This document shows positions 33,242 through 41,337 of a stretch of 64,000 nucleotides of DNA, in pieces. The translations under genes and the position numbers were made by a program. The stretch's first letter is position 1, and every line of letters begins with the position of its first letter. Source of the stretch: Rhodospirillaceae bacterium (lineage in GTDB: Bacteria > Pseudomonadota > Alphaproteobacteria > Rhodospirillales > Rhodospirillaceae); NCBI GenBank assembly GCA_947476695.1, contig CANJRD010000004.1:124001-188000 (forward strand), given 5' to 3'. The notes beneath the pieces are model-generated. The model was not told where the DNA came from, did no database searches, and was given only the letters and a program-made list of their open reading frames with translations.

Positions 33242-33981
33242 GGGGCGGCGGCAAGCTCATTCACCAGCGTGTTGAGCTTATCGGCGGCATGGTTCGCCAG
33301 CTTGTGACCGATCTCGGCCGTTCCCAGCTCGGGATTGCCGATCCAGCTGCCGCCCAGATCGTCGCTGCGCCACCCCCAGGCAATCGGGCCCGCGGGCGAC
33401 AGCAGCGGCGAGGGCGGCCGCGCCGGCTGGGCGCGCGCGGTCTTCATATCAACGAGCGTCGGCGCGAGATGCAGCATGACGGCGGTCTCTACCCAACCAC
33501 CGTGCACATCGGCACGCACCGGCGTCGGCGGCGTCAGGTCGGCCGGCAGACCGAAGTCGAGCCAATGCGCGTGCGCGGCCAGCATGTCGAACCGCGTGCG
33601 CAGTTTCAGGATGGCGATGCGCGCCAGCGCGATGTTGCCGCCATGGCCGTTGAACAGCACGATGCGCCGCGCGCCGGCGCGATGCAGCCCTTTGCCGATC
33701 TCGACGATCTGCGCGATCAGCGCCTCGGGTTCGGTGCTCAGGGTGCCGGCGTTATGCGCATGCTCGGCCGACGCGCCCAGCCACAACAGGGGCAGGCGCA
33801 GCATGGTCGTGGGGCCGGTGTGCCGCTCCGACGCGCGGTCGAGCAACAACTCGGCAATCGTCCCATCGGTGCCCAGCGGCAGATGCGGCCCATGGCTCTC
33901 CATGGCGCCGAGCGGCAGGATCACGACAGTATCCGCGCTCAAGACGACCGGTTCGCGCAAAGCGGAATATGTGGTGAACAT
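33226..33981 (-). CDS. Creatininase/ArfB-type metallo-amidohydrolase
   Basis: A 251-residue creatininase-family protein. Metal-site motifs are clear: LPLGAMESHGPHLPLGTD (Glu, His, Asp ligands), LFNGHGGN and, later, VHGGWVETAVML. The family includes creatininase, the mycofactocin peptidase MftE and archaeal ArfB, which deformylates a formamidopyrimidine made from GTP. Pairing with a RibD-type reductase next door is exactly the ArfB-ArfC combination, which argues for an aminopyrimidine-like substrate here. The start directly abuts the stop of the membrane sulfatase-like gene. Confidence 0.9.
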   Translation of the reverse strand: MFTTYSALREPVVLSADTVVILPLGAMESHGPHLPLGTDGTIAELLLDRASERHTGPTTMLRLPLLWLGASAEHAHNAGTLSTEPEALIAQIVEIGKGLHRAGARRIVLFNGHGGNIALARIAILKLRTRFDMLAAHAHWLDFGLPADLTPPTPVRADVHGGWVETAVMLHLAPTLVDMKTARAQPARPPSPLLSPAGPIAWGWRSDDLGGSWIGNPELGTAEIGHKLANHAADKLNTLVNELAAAPWPSR

Positions 33982-35532
33982 CTAAGGCCCCGCACTAAAG
34001 GTTTCGGCCAAGCGTGGGCGCAAGCTGTCCATGCGGATGACCGGGCTCGCGTCGTCTGGCTTCATACCGGCGGTGAGATTCCATGTATCGAGGCGCGCCA
34101 GCACTGCCGGGTCGCGCGCGATAATGTGCATCGGTACTTCACGCGGGGCCTCCTCGCCGCTGATGAAGCCCATCGGCTGATGATCGCCGAGGATGATCAA
34201 CACGGTGCGCTCGGTGGCATAGGTCAGCGCGAAGGATTCGAGCGTAGCAAGATCGTAAGCGATCGACTTGCCGTACTGCGCGCGCACGGCGTCGGGATTG
34301 GCCCAGATTTTTTCCGCGCTTTCGCCTTCGCGCGCCTGATCGAACACGCGGCCGTCGCCGACTTGATCCCAGGGCACCAGCTTCGGCAGGGGCGTCCACG
34401 GCGCATGGCTGGAGACGAGGGCGGTCACAGCCATAATCGGCGGGCGATCCGCTTTGGTCAGCTCGCGCGTCGCCAGCTGCGACAGCGTGAACTGGTCGGG
34501 CATCGTGACATAGCCAAGCGGCGCGCCGCCGAACTTCAACGCATTCGCGTCGTAGGTCACATCCGCGCCGTAGTAGCGCCCCTGCGGCCAGTCCGTCGTG
34601 ATCTCGGGCTGCACCATCACCGAGCGCCAGCCGGCGCGGGTGAAGTCGTGCATCAGTGTCGGGCGCGTGCTGCCGGTCAGCGCGATGTAGCGCCGCTGGT
34701 TCTCGATCCACAGGCCCGACAACAGCGTGCTGTGCGCGAACCAGCTTTCGCCGCCGAAGGTGGGCGATGTCACCCAGGCGCTACGCGTGCCGAAACCGGC
34801 CTCGCCCAGGCGCGCGGTGATGGCGTCGAGTTGTTGGCCGATGTCGCGATAGCGCGGATCGTCCACCGCGACGCGCCCGTATGATTCCACGAACACGATC
34901 AGGACGTCGTGATTGCGCAAGGCGGCGAACACTTTGTCGTCGGCGACGCCGGCGACGGGATCGTGGGCGAGTTCCTTGCTGAAGGTCGCCGTCTCGCGCA
35001 GCCCCGCGATGGTGATCTGCGTCTGCTCGGCCAGAAGGTGCGCGCTATGTTGCGTGCCCCAGGGCAGCCATAGAAGCGCAAGGCCGACCGCCAGCGCACC
35101 CAGCGCCGCGGGCTTCGGTCGTGCCGGCGCATAGGCCAGGCGCCGCAGGCTCGTACCGATCAGCCAGCCGAGAAGCGCGACGGCGACGAGCACGCCCGCC
35201 ACGGCTCCCAGTGCGAATATCAGGCTGTGGCTGCGCACCAGCAGGTCCCACCCGGCAGCCATCAGCGGCAGATCGACGCCGGCATCGAAGGGCCGGTCGA
35301 ACGCGACATAGATGCCGCTGTTGGCGGTCTTCAGAATGAGCACGAGCACGATCAGTGCGGTGAACACCGGCAACGCGCGACGGCGCAGCGGGATCGGCAT
35401 CGCCCACAGCGCCGCGAGCATGAGCGGCAGTTCCACCGCGAGCCCAAGCCGCGGCCAGTCGAAGATCCAGACGTGATCGGGCAAGGACAGGATGATGTCG
35501 AGCATCAGGAACGCGAGACCGGTCGCGATCAT
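33982..35532 (-). CDS. Membrane-anchored sulfatase/phosphotransferase-like enzyme (alkaline phosphatase superfamily)
   Basis: A 516-residue protein with four or five N-terminal transmembrane helices (residues 1-160) and a C-terminal extracytoplasmic catalytic domain. The metal-site Glu is in IVFVESYG. The nucleophile region is SPTFGGESWFAHSTLLSG (Ser/Thr as in LtaS/EptA-like enzymes). His is in SSHAPW, and Asp-His in ILGDHQPMG. Such enzymes move phosphoglycerol or phosphoethanolamine between lipids and glycans, or hydrolyse sulfate esters. A transferase acting on a membrane lipid fits best with the CDP-alcohol phosphatidyltransferase encoded 3 bp upstream. Confidence 0.85.
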   Translation of the reverse strand: MIATGLAFLMLDIILSLPDHVWIFDWPRLGLAVELPLMLAALWAMPIPLRRRALPVFTALIVLVLILKTANSGIYVAFDRPFDAGVDLPLMAAGWDLLVRSHSLIFALGAVAGVLVAVALLGWLIGTSLRRLAYAPARPKPAALGALAVGLALLWLPWGTQHSAHLLAEQTQITIAGLRETATFSKELAHDPVAGVADDKVFAALRNHDVLIVFVESYGRVAVDDPRYRDIGQQLDAITARLGEAGFGTRSAWVTSPTFGGESWFAHSTLLSGLWIENQRRYIALTGSTRPTLMHDFTRAGWRSVMVQPEITTDWPQGRYYGADVTYDANALKFGGAPLGYVTMPDQFTLSQLATRELTKADRPPIMAVTALVSSHAPWTPLPKLVPWDQVGDGRVFDQAREGESAEKIWANPDAVRAQYGKSIAYDLATLESFALTYATERTVLIILGDHQPMGFISGEEAPREVPMHIIARDPAVLARLDTWNLTAGMKPDDASPVIRMDSLRPRLAETFSAGP

Positions 35533-35535
35533 GTT

Positions 35536-36252
35536 TTACGCCGCCGTCCGTGCGGCGCGCGCACCGGCTTGCCAGACAATGTCGGTGCCGAAGGAATAGA
35601 GCAGCAGTGCCAGCGCGGCGGCGGCGTAAAGGCTGCTGGCCGGTGGAACGATCAGCGGCGATGTCAGCGCGACCAGCACGCTGCCTTGGATGGCGGCGAC
35701 CAGGCGACGGCGCTGCGAGGGGAATAGCGGCTCGCGCAGCGTCGGAAACACGTATGACGCGGCGACAGCGAGGTAACGTGCTGCCCCGCTCATTAACACC
35801 CAGGCGCCGGCCTTGCCGGTTTTCCAGGCGGCGATCGACAGCACCAGGATCACCAGCGCATCGACTTCCATGTCGAAGCGTGCGCCGAAGGCCGAGGCTG
35901 TGCCGGTCTTGCGGGCGACCCAGCCGTCGACGAAATCGAGCAGCAATGCCGCGACGCCGACGGTGAAGATCGCCGTGCTTTGCAGGCTCGTGGGTTCAAA
36001 CCCGCTCAACAAGGCGGTGACGTAGCCCGTGAGCAGGCAGGCGATGGTGAGACGCGTCAGCGTCACCGCGTTGGCGAGGCCGAAGCCTGAGACGAGGGCG
36101 TCGGCGCGCCGCAGGATCAGCAGGCCCGCCGTGAGGTACGCACCGCCCGCGCCGACCAGAAATGATACGCCCAGCCCAACGCGCAAGCTGGCGATCGACG
36201 CCAAGGCAAGCGCAAGGGCTCCGAACGCAAGGGGTAACGCGGCGGGGTTCAC
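35536..36252 (-). CDS. CDP-alcohol phosphatidyltransferase, first gene of the seven-gene operon
   Basis: A 238-residue integral membrane enzyme with six or more helices. It carries the full family motif D-x2-DG-x2-AR-x8-G-x3-D-x3-D, seen as LDFVDGWVARK through FGARFDMEVDA (about residues 106-129). It should transfer a phosphatidyl (or similar) group from a CDP-linked lipid to an alcohol. Its start is a GTG at 36252 with weak SD. A 199-bp divergent promoter region separates it from the zinc-ribbon gene. The alcohol acceptor is unknown; the downstream genes may supply it. Confidence 0.9.
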   Translation of the reverse strand: MNPAALPLAFGALALALASIASLRVGLGVSFLVGAGGAYLTAGLLILRRADALVSGFGLANAVTLTRLTIACLLTGYVTALLSGFEPTSLQSTAIFTVGVAALLLDFVDGWVARKTGTASAFGARFDMEVDALVILVLSIAAWKTGKAGAWVLMSGAARYLAVAASYVFPTLREPLFPSQRRRLVAAIQGSVLVALTSPLIVPPASSLYAAAALALLLYSFGTDIVWQAGARAARTAA

Positions 36253-36451
36253 GAGAGCGGATCCGGGCGGTGGGAAAGAAAGCCGATTCTACCGTGCCGT
36301 GTCGGCAGGGACTAGGAGCGGGCTGGCGCCTGTCAGAGAATTTACGGCCCTGCCGGCGCGCTGGATCACTTGAAATCGAGGCTCATCTGCCGACGTCCGT
36401 AACTCCGCGCGCCGGGCCGCATTCGTCCTACGACGATCACAGGAGGCGGCC

Positions 36452-36676
36452 ATGGCGATCTGCGAAAAATGCGGCAACGACTACCCGAAGTCCTTCGAGG
36501 TCGTGCTCGCTGGCCAAACCCACACGTTCGACTCTTTTGAATGCGCCATTTCGGCCCTGGCGCCGACGTGCGGCCAGTGCGGCTGTCGAATCATCGGCCA
36601 TGGTATCGAAAAATCAGGGAAGTTGTTCTGTTGCAACCACTGTGCGGACGCGGTTTACGCCCAGGCCGCAAGTTAG
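36452..36676 (+). CDS. Small cysteine-rich zinc-ribbon/metallothionein-like protein
   Basis: A 74-residue protein with AGGAGG just upstream of its ATG. Nine cysteines occur in groups: CEKC near the N-terminus, one in FECAI, CGQCGC in the middle, and FCCNHC near the end, plus histidines at HTFDSFEC and IIGHGIEK. The spacing suggests two zinc ribbons. The family is common in proteobacteria, sometimes called prokaryotic metallothionein, and its role is not established. It is expressed divergently from the seven-gene operon. Confidence 0.75.
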   Translation: MAICEKCGNDYPKSFEVVLAGQTHTFDSFECAISALAPTCGQCGCRIIGHGIEKSGKLFCCNHCADAVYAQAAS

Positions 36677-36739
36677 CCGCGCGACATTGTCCCGGTCGCT
36701 GCGTTCTAGGACTGAGTTTCCGATAACGGGAGATATCTG

Positions 36740-37048
36740 ATGAATATTCGTATGGCGATTGCGCCGGCTTTGATTGCGACGTTGGTCCTTTGCGGCTGCG
36801 GTTCCGATCCGGGCGGTCGCGCCCTCAGCGGCGGCGCGATTGGCGCTGGCGCGGGTGTCGGCGCGGCGGCGATTCTTGGCGCGCCTTTGGCGGCCGGTGC
36901 GGCTGTCGGCGCGGTGGGCGGTGCGGTGATCGGCGCCGGTACGACCCCGGGCGCAGGCGAGCGTCGCTCGGAACGTCGTGGTGAACGCCGTGACGCCTAC
37001 GAAGACGGGTACACCGACGGCGCGAAAGACGAGCGCTACGGCCGCTAA
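36740..37048 (+). CDS. Glycine-zipper lipoprotein with charged tail
   Basis: A 102-residue protein; GGGAG lies nine bases before the ATG. Signal peptide with lipobox LCGC, then a long glycine zipper (GGAIGAGAGVGAAAILG, then GAAVGAVGGAVIGAG), and a hydrophilic tail ERRSERRGERRDAYEDGYTD. It is a paralogue of the lipoprotein at 29181-29408, with 29 identical bases including RALSGGAIGA codons, but adds the charged tail. It ends in a strong terminator. Confidence 0.8.
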   Translation: MNIRMAIAPALIATLVLCGCGSDPGGRALSGGAIGAGAGVGAAAILGAPLAAGAAVGAVGGAVIGAGTTPGAGERRSERRGERRDAYEDGYTDGAKDERYGR

Positions 37049-37072
37049 GACTTAGCGCTTCGGCGCGAAGCG

Positions 37073-37106
37073 AAGGGCGTGCATGGGATTTCCCGTGCAC
37101 GCCCTT
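37073..37106 (+). terminator. Rho-independent terminator
   Basis: An 11-bp stem (37073-37083 with 37096-37106) with an inner GGGA/TCCC pairing, followed by TCCTTTTTG on the plus strand. It separates the glycine-zipper gene from the convergent DUF3096 gene. Confidence 0.85.
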
Positions 37107-37159
37107 TCCTTTTTGTCGCGCCAACGCCGCGACGGCGAGTCGTCGAGGAGGGCTGTCTC

Positions 37160-37303
37160 TTAGTGGAAGACGGTGGGGAACAGGCCGGTCAGGCCGATGA
37201 TGATCAGATAGACCGCGACAATGATGTTCAGCAGGCGCGGCATCGCGAGGATCAGGATGCCGGCGATCAAGGCGACGATGGGTTGGATGGCGACGAGAGT
37301 CAT
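37160..37303 (-). CDS. DUF3096 small two-helix membrane protein
   Basis: A 47-residue protein consisting almost wholly of two transmembrane helices, VAIQPIVALIAGILILAM and LNIIVAVYLIIIGLTGLF, joined by PRL. This matches the DUF3096 family (QPLIALIAGILILIMPRLLN-type sequence). The ATG at 37303 has GAGGT seven bases upstream; the longer open frame has no such signal. Function unknown, probably an envelope stress small protein. Confidence 0.85.
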   Translation of the reverse strand: MTLVAIQPIVALIAGILILAMPRLLNIIVAVYLIIIGLTGLFPTVFH

Positions 37304-37394
37304 GGTGTTTACCTCATAGTGCGTTACGCTCACACAACGGACGGGGCCAGGCTTTGTTGCGACTGGCGCGCGCGACTCACTAGGATGCTGCCGC

Positions 37395-38924
37395 ATGACG
37401 CAGTCATCTCTTATCGGCGCGAAGCCATCCCTCATCGGTGCCGTTCTGCTGGCGCTTGCGGCAAGCTTTCCGGTGCAAGCTGAGACGCTGCGCGTCGCCA
37501 TCCCGGCGTTGCCGCCGTCCTTGGGTGTACCGTTCACTGCGGTCGGTCAGCCCAGCAACGTCAGTTGGGCCGCGCTGTTCGACGGCCTGACGCAGATCGA
37601 TGCCAAAGGCCAATTGCAGCCCGCGCTGGCGACTTCATGGACGTTGGTGAAGCCCACCACCTGGCAATTCAAATTGCGTCCCGGCGTGCGATTCCACGAC
37701 GGGACGGAGATGACGGCGGCGACGGTCGTCGCGGCCATCGAGATCCTGCGCGCGCCTGAAGGGCGCAAGTTCTATCTCGCAAGCGAACTGCAAAGCATCG
37801 CCGGCTTACGTGCGGTCGACGCGCTTACGCTCGAGATCGACACCCATCAGCCCGACGCGATCTTGCCGCGCCGCTTGAGCATTGTCTGGATCGTGTCGCC
37901 GACCGCCTGGAAGGCGAAGGGCGAGGCGGGCTTCGCGCAGAGTCCCGTGGGTACGGGGGCTTATAAACTGCGCGAATGGGGTTCGGGCGGTTCGGCGAAG
38001 TTTGACGCCGCCGACAGCTGGCGCAAGCCTTCCGCGATGGACAAGCTGGAACTCATCCCGCTCGACAATCCCATCAGCCGCCTGCAAGCGCTGTTGTCCA
38101 ATCGCGTCGATGCCGTGGTGCGTCTGAACGCGGAAGACATTCCGCAGGCACAAAGTGCCGGCTTCAATGTCCTCAGCTTCGCCGCGCCGCAGGTCATGAG
38201 TCTCGGCTTCCCGCTGACCACCACGGCTGAGAAAAGTCCGCTCGCCGATCCGAAAGTGCGACGCGCTTTGTCGATGGCGCTCAATCGTCCGGCGATGGCC
38301 CAGCAAATTCTGCTCGGTACGGTGAAGGCGGCGAACCAGGGCGTCGGCGCGGAGACCAACGGCTTCAACCCCAACCTGCCGGCGGCGGCCTACGACCCGG
38401 CGCGTGCGAAGGCGTTGCTCGCCGAAGCCGGTTATCCCAACGGCTTCAAGATCGCGGCCGAGGTCGTGATCGGCACGATCCCTGGCGACGATGTGATCTA
38501 TCAACAAGCGGTGCAGGACCTGTCGCAAGTCGGCGTCACCGTCACCCTGCAGACCATCCCGTTCGCGACATGGCTGCGTAAGTTCACCGCCGGTCAGTGG
38601 GCCAAGACAGACATGTTCTCCCTGGTATGGGATTCGTCGTCTTCCTATGACGCCAGCCGCATGCTGAACGTCGCCAGCTGTCGCAAGACGCCGCCGTTCT
38701 TCTGCGACAAGGCCTTGATGCCGATCTACGACGCCGTCGATGCCGAACTCGATGAGAAGAAGCGCCTGACGGGTCTTCAAGACCTGATGGCCAAGATGGT
38801 CGATCTGACGCCCGCGCTGTGGTTGGTCACGGTCAGTCATCACTATGCCGTGTCGCCCAAGCTGGCGAACGTCACCTTGCGCAATTCCGGGCTGATCTAC
38901 GAAAGCATCACGCCCAAGAAGTAG
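37395..38924 (+). CDS. ABC transporter substrate-binding protein, family 5 (peptide/nickel type)
   Basis: A 509-residue periplasmic binding protein with a signal peptide (cleavage after FPVQA). SBP_bac_5 features: LFDGLTQIDAKGQLQPALAT, WQFKLRPGVRFHDGTEMTAA, PVGTGAYKLREW and ALSMALNRPAMAQQILLG. It binds oligopeptides or other small organic ligands. No permease or ATPase genes follow, so it is an orphan that must dock on a transporter encoded elsewhere. An FAD-dependent enzyme and an IclR regulator are downstream on the same strand, suggesting a catabolic set. Confidence 0.92.
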   Translation: MTQSSLIGAKPSLIGAVLLALAASFPVQAETLRVAIPALPPSLGVPFTAVGQPSNVSWAALFDGLTQIDAKGQLQPALATSWTLVKPTTWQFKLRPGVRFHDGTEMTAATVVAAIEILRAPEGRKFYLASELQSIAGLRAVDALTLEIDTHQPDAILPRRLSIVWIVSPTAWKAKGEAGFAQSPVGTGAYKLREWGSGGSAKFDAADSWRKPSAMDKLELIPLDNPISRLQALLSNRVDAVVRLNAEDIPQAQSAGFNVLSFAAPQVMSLGFPLTTTAEKSPLADPKVRRALSMALNRPAMAQQILLGTVKAANQGVGAETNGFNPNLPAAAYDPARAKALLAEAGYPNGFKIAAEVVIGTIPGDDVIYQQAVQDLSQVGVTVTLQTIPFATWLRKFTAGQWAKTDMFSLVWDSSSSYDASRMLNVASCRKTPPFFCDKALMPIYDAVDAELDEKKRLTGLQDLMAKMVDLTPALWLVTVSHHYAVSPKLANVTLRNSGLIYESITPKK

Positions 38925-39005
38925 CGCATTGCCACGACGCCTGCGGGCGACCCATACCGTACTTGCAGCTATCCCATACCCGTTTCGCAGGGAGAGTATT
39001 CTTAT

Positions 39006-40418
39006 ATGCAGAATACGTGGGATGTGATCGTCGTCGGCGGGGGGACCGCCGGTCTGCCCTGCGCGATCTTCGCCGCCCGACGTGGCGCGAAGGTGCTGTT
39101 GCTCGACGCCGCCGACAAATTGGGCGGCGCGCTGCATCTCGCGCAAGGCCAGCTGAGCGCCGCCGGCACCAAGGTGCAAAAAGCGCGCGGCATCAGCGAT
39201 ACGCCCGACGAACACTTCGCCGACATTCTCCGCATCAGTAAAGACACCGTCAACCATCCGCTGGTCCGGCTCGCCGTCGACAACGCGGCCGAGACGTTCG
39301 ATTGGCTGATGGATTGCGGTTTCGAGATGGTGCCGGAACATCCCGTCGAAGGCCGCGCGCACGAGCCGTACTCGAAGCAGCGTTATTACTGGGGCGTTGA
39401 TTACGGCCGGTCGCTGGTGAAAGTGCTGGTCGCGCAGGTGCAGCCGGAAATCGAACGGGGCGCAGTGACGCTGCGCCTGTCCACGCCGGTCGAAGCGCTG
39501 GACATGGAAAACGGGACAGTGCGCGGCGTTGTCGTCGGCAAAGGCGATGCGCGTGAAGTCATTCGTGGCCGCAACGTCGTGTTGACCTGCGGCGGCTATG
39601 CCGCGAACCCGGAGATGTTCTCCGCCCTCAACGGCCTTCCGTTGTTCGGACAAGGTGCTTATCCGCACAGCCAGGGCGCCGGCATCACGCTCGGCTTGTC
39701 GGCCGGCGGATATCTGCGCGGCGCACAAAGTTACCTCTCGAACTTCGGCGTGATCCTGGAGAACGATCGCTATCCCAGCCCGATCTTCGGCCGCTTCAAC
39801 ACCTATCCGAACCAGCGCCAGCCCTGGGAGATTTATGTCAACACCCACGGCAGGCGTTTCATCCGCGAAGACGAGCCCAGCGTCGATGCGCGCGAGCACG
39901 CGCTCCTCGCGCAACCGGGCTTGCGTTACTGGATCGTGTTCGACGAAAGCATCCGTCGCGCAGCGCCGCCGCAGATGGCGGATCGCACGCGTGAAGACAT
40001 CGCCGCGCTGTTCGATCGTCATCCGATGTTCGTGAAGGCCGACACGCTCGCGCAACTTGCCGCGCGCATGGGCGTGCCGGCGGCTGCGTTGGCCGACACG
40101 GTTGCCACATACAATCGCGGTCACAACGACGGACGCGATGCGCTCGGACGCGCGCACATGCCGCGCCCGTTGAGCGATGGACCGTTCTACGCGGTGAAGC
40201 ATCAGGGAACGTCCGTGACGTCCACCGTCGGCCTCGCAGTAAATCACGTGCTTCAATTGATCCAAGACAATGGTGCGCCGATTCCGGGCATTTACGCTGC
40301 GGGAGAAATACTTGGCGCGGGTCAGTTGATGGGCAGCGCATTCTGCGGTGGCATGATGGGGACGCCGGCGCTCACATTCGGGCGGCTCCTCGGAGACAAG
40401 GTCTTGCAATTCGCTTGA
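39006..40418 (+). CDS. FAD-dependent oxidoreductase, fumarate-reductase/ketosteroid-dehydrogenase-like
   Basis: A 470-residue flavoprotein. N-terminal dinucleotide fold VIVVGGGTAGLPCAIFAARR, then LLDAADKLGGALH. The C-terminal flavin segment is PIPGIYAAGEILGAGQLMGS. It belongs to the FAD_binding_2 family, which dehydrogenates or reduces C-C bonds (succinate, 3-ketosteroids, urocanate). No signal peptide, so cytoplasmic. GGGAGAG precedes the ATG. It follows the binding protein by 81 bp; that gap carries CCCATACC twice, 22 bp apart (38951-38958, 38973-38980), a possible regulator site. Substrate probably the imported compound. Confidence 0.88.
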   Translation: MQNTWDVIVVGGGTAGLPCAIFAARRGAKVLLLDAADKLGGALHLAQGQLSAAGTKVQKARGISDTPDEHFADILRISKDTVNHPLVRLAVDNAAETFDWLMDCGFEMVPEHPVEGRAHEPYSKQRYYWGVDYGRSLVKVLVAQVQPEIERGAVTLRLSTPVEALDMENGTVRGVVVGKGDAREVIRGRNVVLTCGGYAANPEMFSALNGLPLFGQGAYPHSQGAGITLGLSAGGYLRGAQSYLSNFGVILENDRYPSPIFGRFNTYPNQRQPWEIYVNTHGRRFIREDEPSVDAREHALLAQPGLRYWIVFDESIRRAAPPQMADRTREDIAALFDRHPMFVKADTLAQLAARMGVPAAALADTVATYNRGHNDGRDALGRAHMPRPLSDGPFYAVKHQGTSVTSTVGLAVNHVLQLIQDNGAPIPGIYAAGEILGAGQLMGSAFCGGMMGTPALTFGRLLGDKVLQFA

Positions 40419-40496
40419 TGAACTCGGCACACTTCACGCATGAACCGGGCTTAGCTCGTGTGTGCGGGTAACGATAATCCGCGGGGGAGTATGTCC

Positions 40497-41273
40497 ATGG
40501 ACTCAGAGCGCGATGACGTCACAGGTGACGTCGCACATATCCGTTCCGCCAAACGTGTCCTGATGGTGCTTGAGCACGTCAATCAGGCCGGTCCCACAAC
40601 AGTCTCGGCGATCGCACGCGCGGTCGATCTGCCGCGCGCCACGGCGGGGCGCATCGTCGCGACGCTGCGCTCGCTCGGCTATCTCGATGACGACGGCGGT
40701 GGTCTTGGCGTGCGCGCCAGCCGTCGCGTGTTGAATCTCGCGAAGGGCTTCCAGCCCGATCTCGAGCGCATGTCGACGATCCGCACCGCGCTGTCGGACT
40801 TCACGCGCAAGATCAAATGGACGTTGGTGTTCACGCGCCCCAGCGGTCCCTATGTCGAAGTCGCGGCGACGACGGCGACGGAAAGTCCGCTGACGATCGA
40901 GCGCAGCCATCCGGGCGAGCGTCTGCCGATGCACGACAGCGCCTGCGGCTGCGTGATGCTCGCCGCCTCCAGCCAGGACATGCGCGACCGTGTGTACGGC
41001 ATGCTCGAAACTGAACCGATGGCCAAGGCCTCGCTGCCCGATCTGCAGGCCCGCATCCGCCGCGCCGAAAGCCAGGGCTATGCCTGGCATCGCCGGACCG
41101 GCCGCCGCGAGGCGGTGCTGGCCGTGCCGGTGATGGGCATGGACGCCGATGCGGTCGGCGCGCTGGGCCTGCGCTACATCCATTCGGCGATGACCGCCGA
41201 CGATGTCGCGCGCAACCTGTTGCCGCAACTGCGCGAAGCCGCGGCCCAGATCGAAGTGGCCTGGCGGGTCTAG
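40497..41273 (+). CDS. IclR-family transcriptional regulator
   Basis: A regulator of about 258 residues. Among clustered starts the ATG at 40497 has the best spacing to GGGGGAG (seven bases). The N-terminal winged helix is SAKRVLMVLEHVNQAGPTTV, AIARAVDLPRATAGRIVATL. The IclR effector domain follows, with HPGERLPMHDSACGCVMLAA and a late RRTGRREAVLAVPVMG. It likely controls the upstream binding-protein and flavoprotein genes in response to their substrate. Confidence 0.92.
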   Translation: MDSERDDVTGDVAHIRSAKRVLMVLEHVNQAGPTTVSAIARAVDLPRATAGRIVATLRSLGYLDDDGGGLGVRASRRVLNLAKGFQPDLERMSTIRTALSDFTRKIKWTLVFTRPSGPYVEVAATTATESPLTIERSHPGERLPMHDSACGCVMLAASSQDMRDRVYGMLETEPMAKASLPDLQARIRRAESQGYAWHRRTGRREAVLAVPVMGMDADAVGALGLRYIHSAMTADDVARNLLPQLREAAAQIEVAWRV

Positions 41274-41306
41274 CCGCCACTTCTCGTTAATTGCGACGAT
41301 TGCTCC

Positions 41307-41337
41307 GAGGGGCGCTCACGCTTAGTGTGCGCCCCTC
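41307..41337 (+). promoter_or_regulatory. Hairpin abutting the rlmI start codon
   Basis: Arms 41307-41315 and 41329-41337 (9 bp, perfect) continue inward as CAC/GTG after a T-T mismatch, with a 5-base loop. The 3' arm ends directly before the ATG at 41338, and no Shine-Dalgarno sequence is otherwise present. It may be the IclR gene terminator or a structure controlling translation of rlmI. Confidence 0.55.

Noticed and set aside
37806-40430. 874-codon open frame on the minus strand
   Set aside because: It lies antisense to the substrate-binding protein and FAD oxidoreductase, both with clear motifs and start signals. Its sequence is His/Arg-rich without domains, typical of a high-GC shadow.
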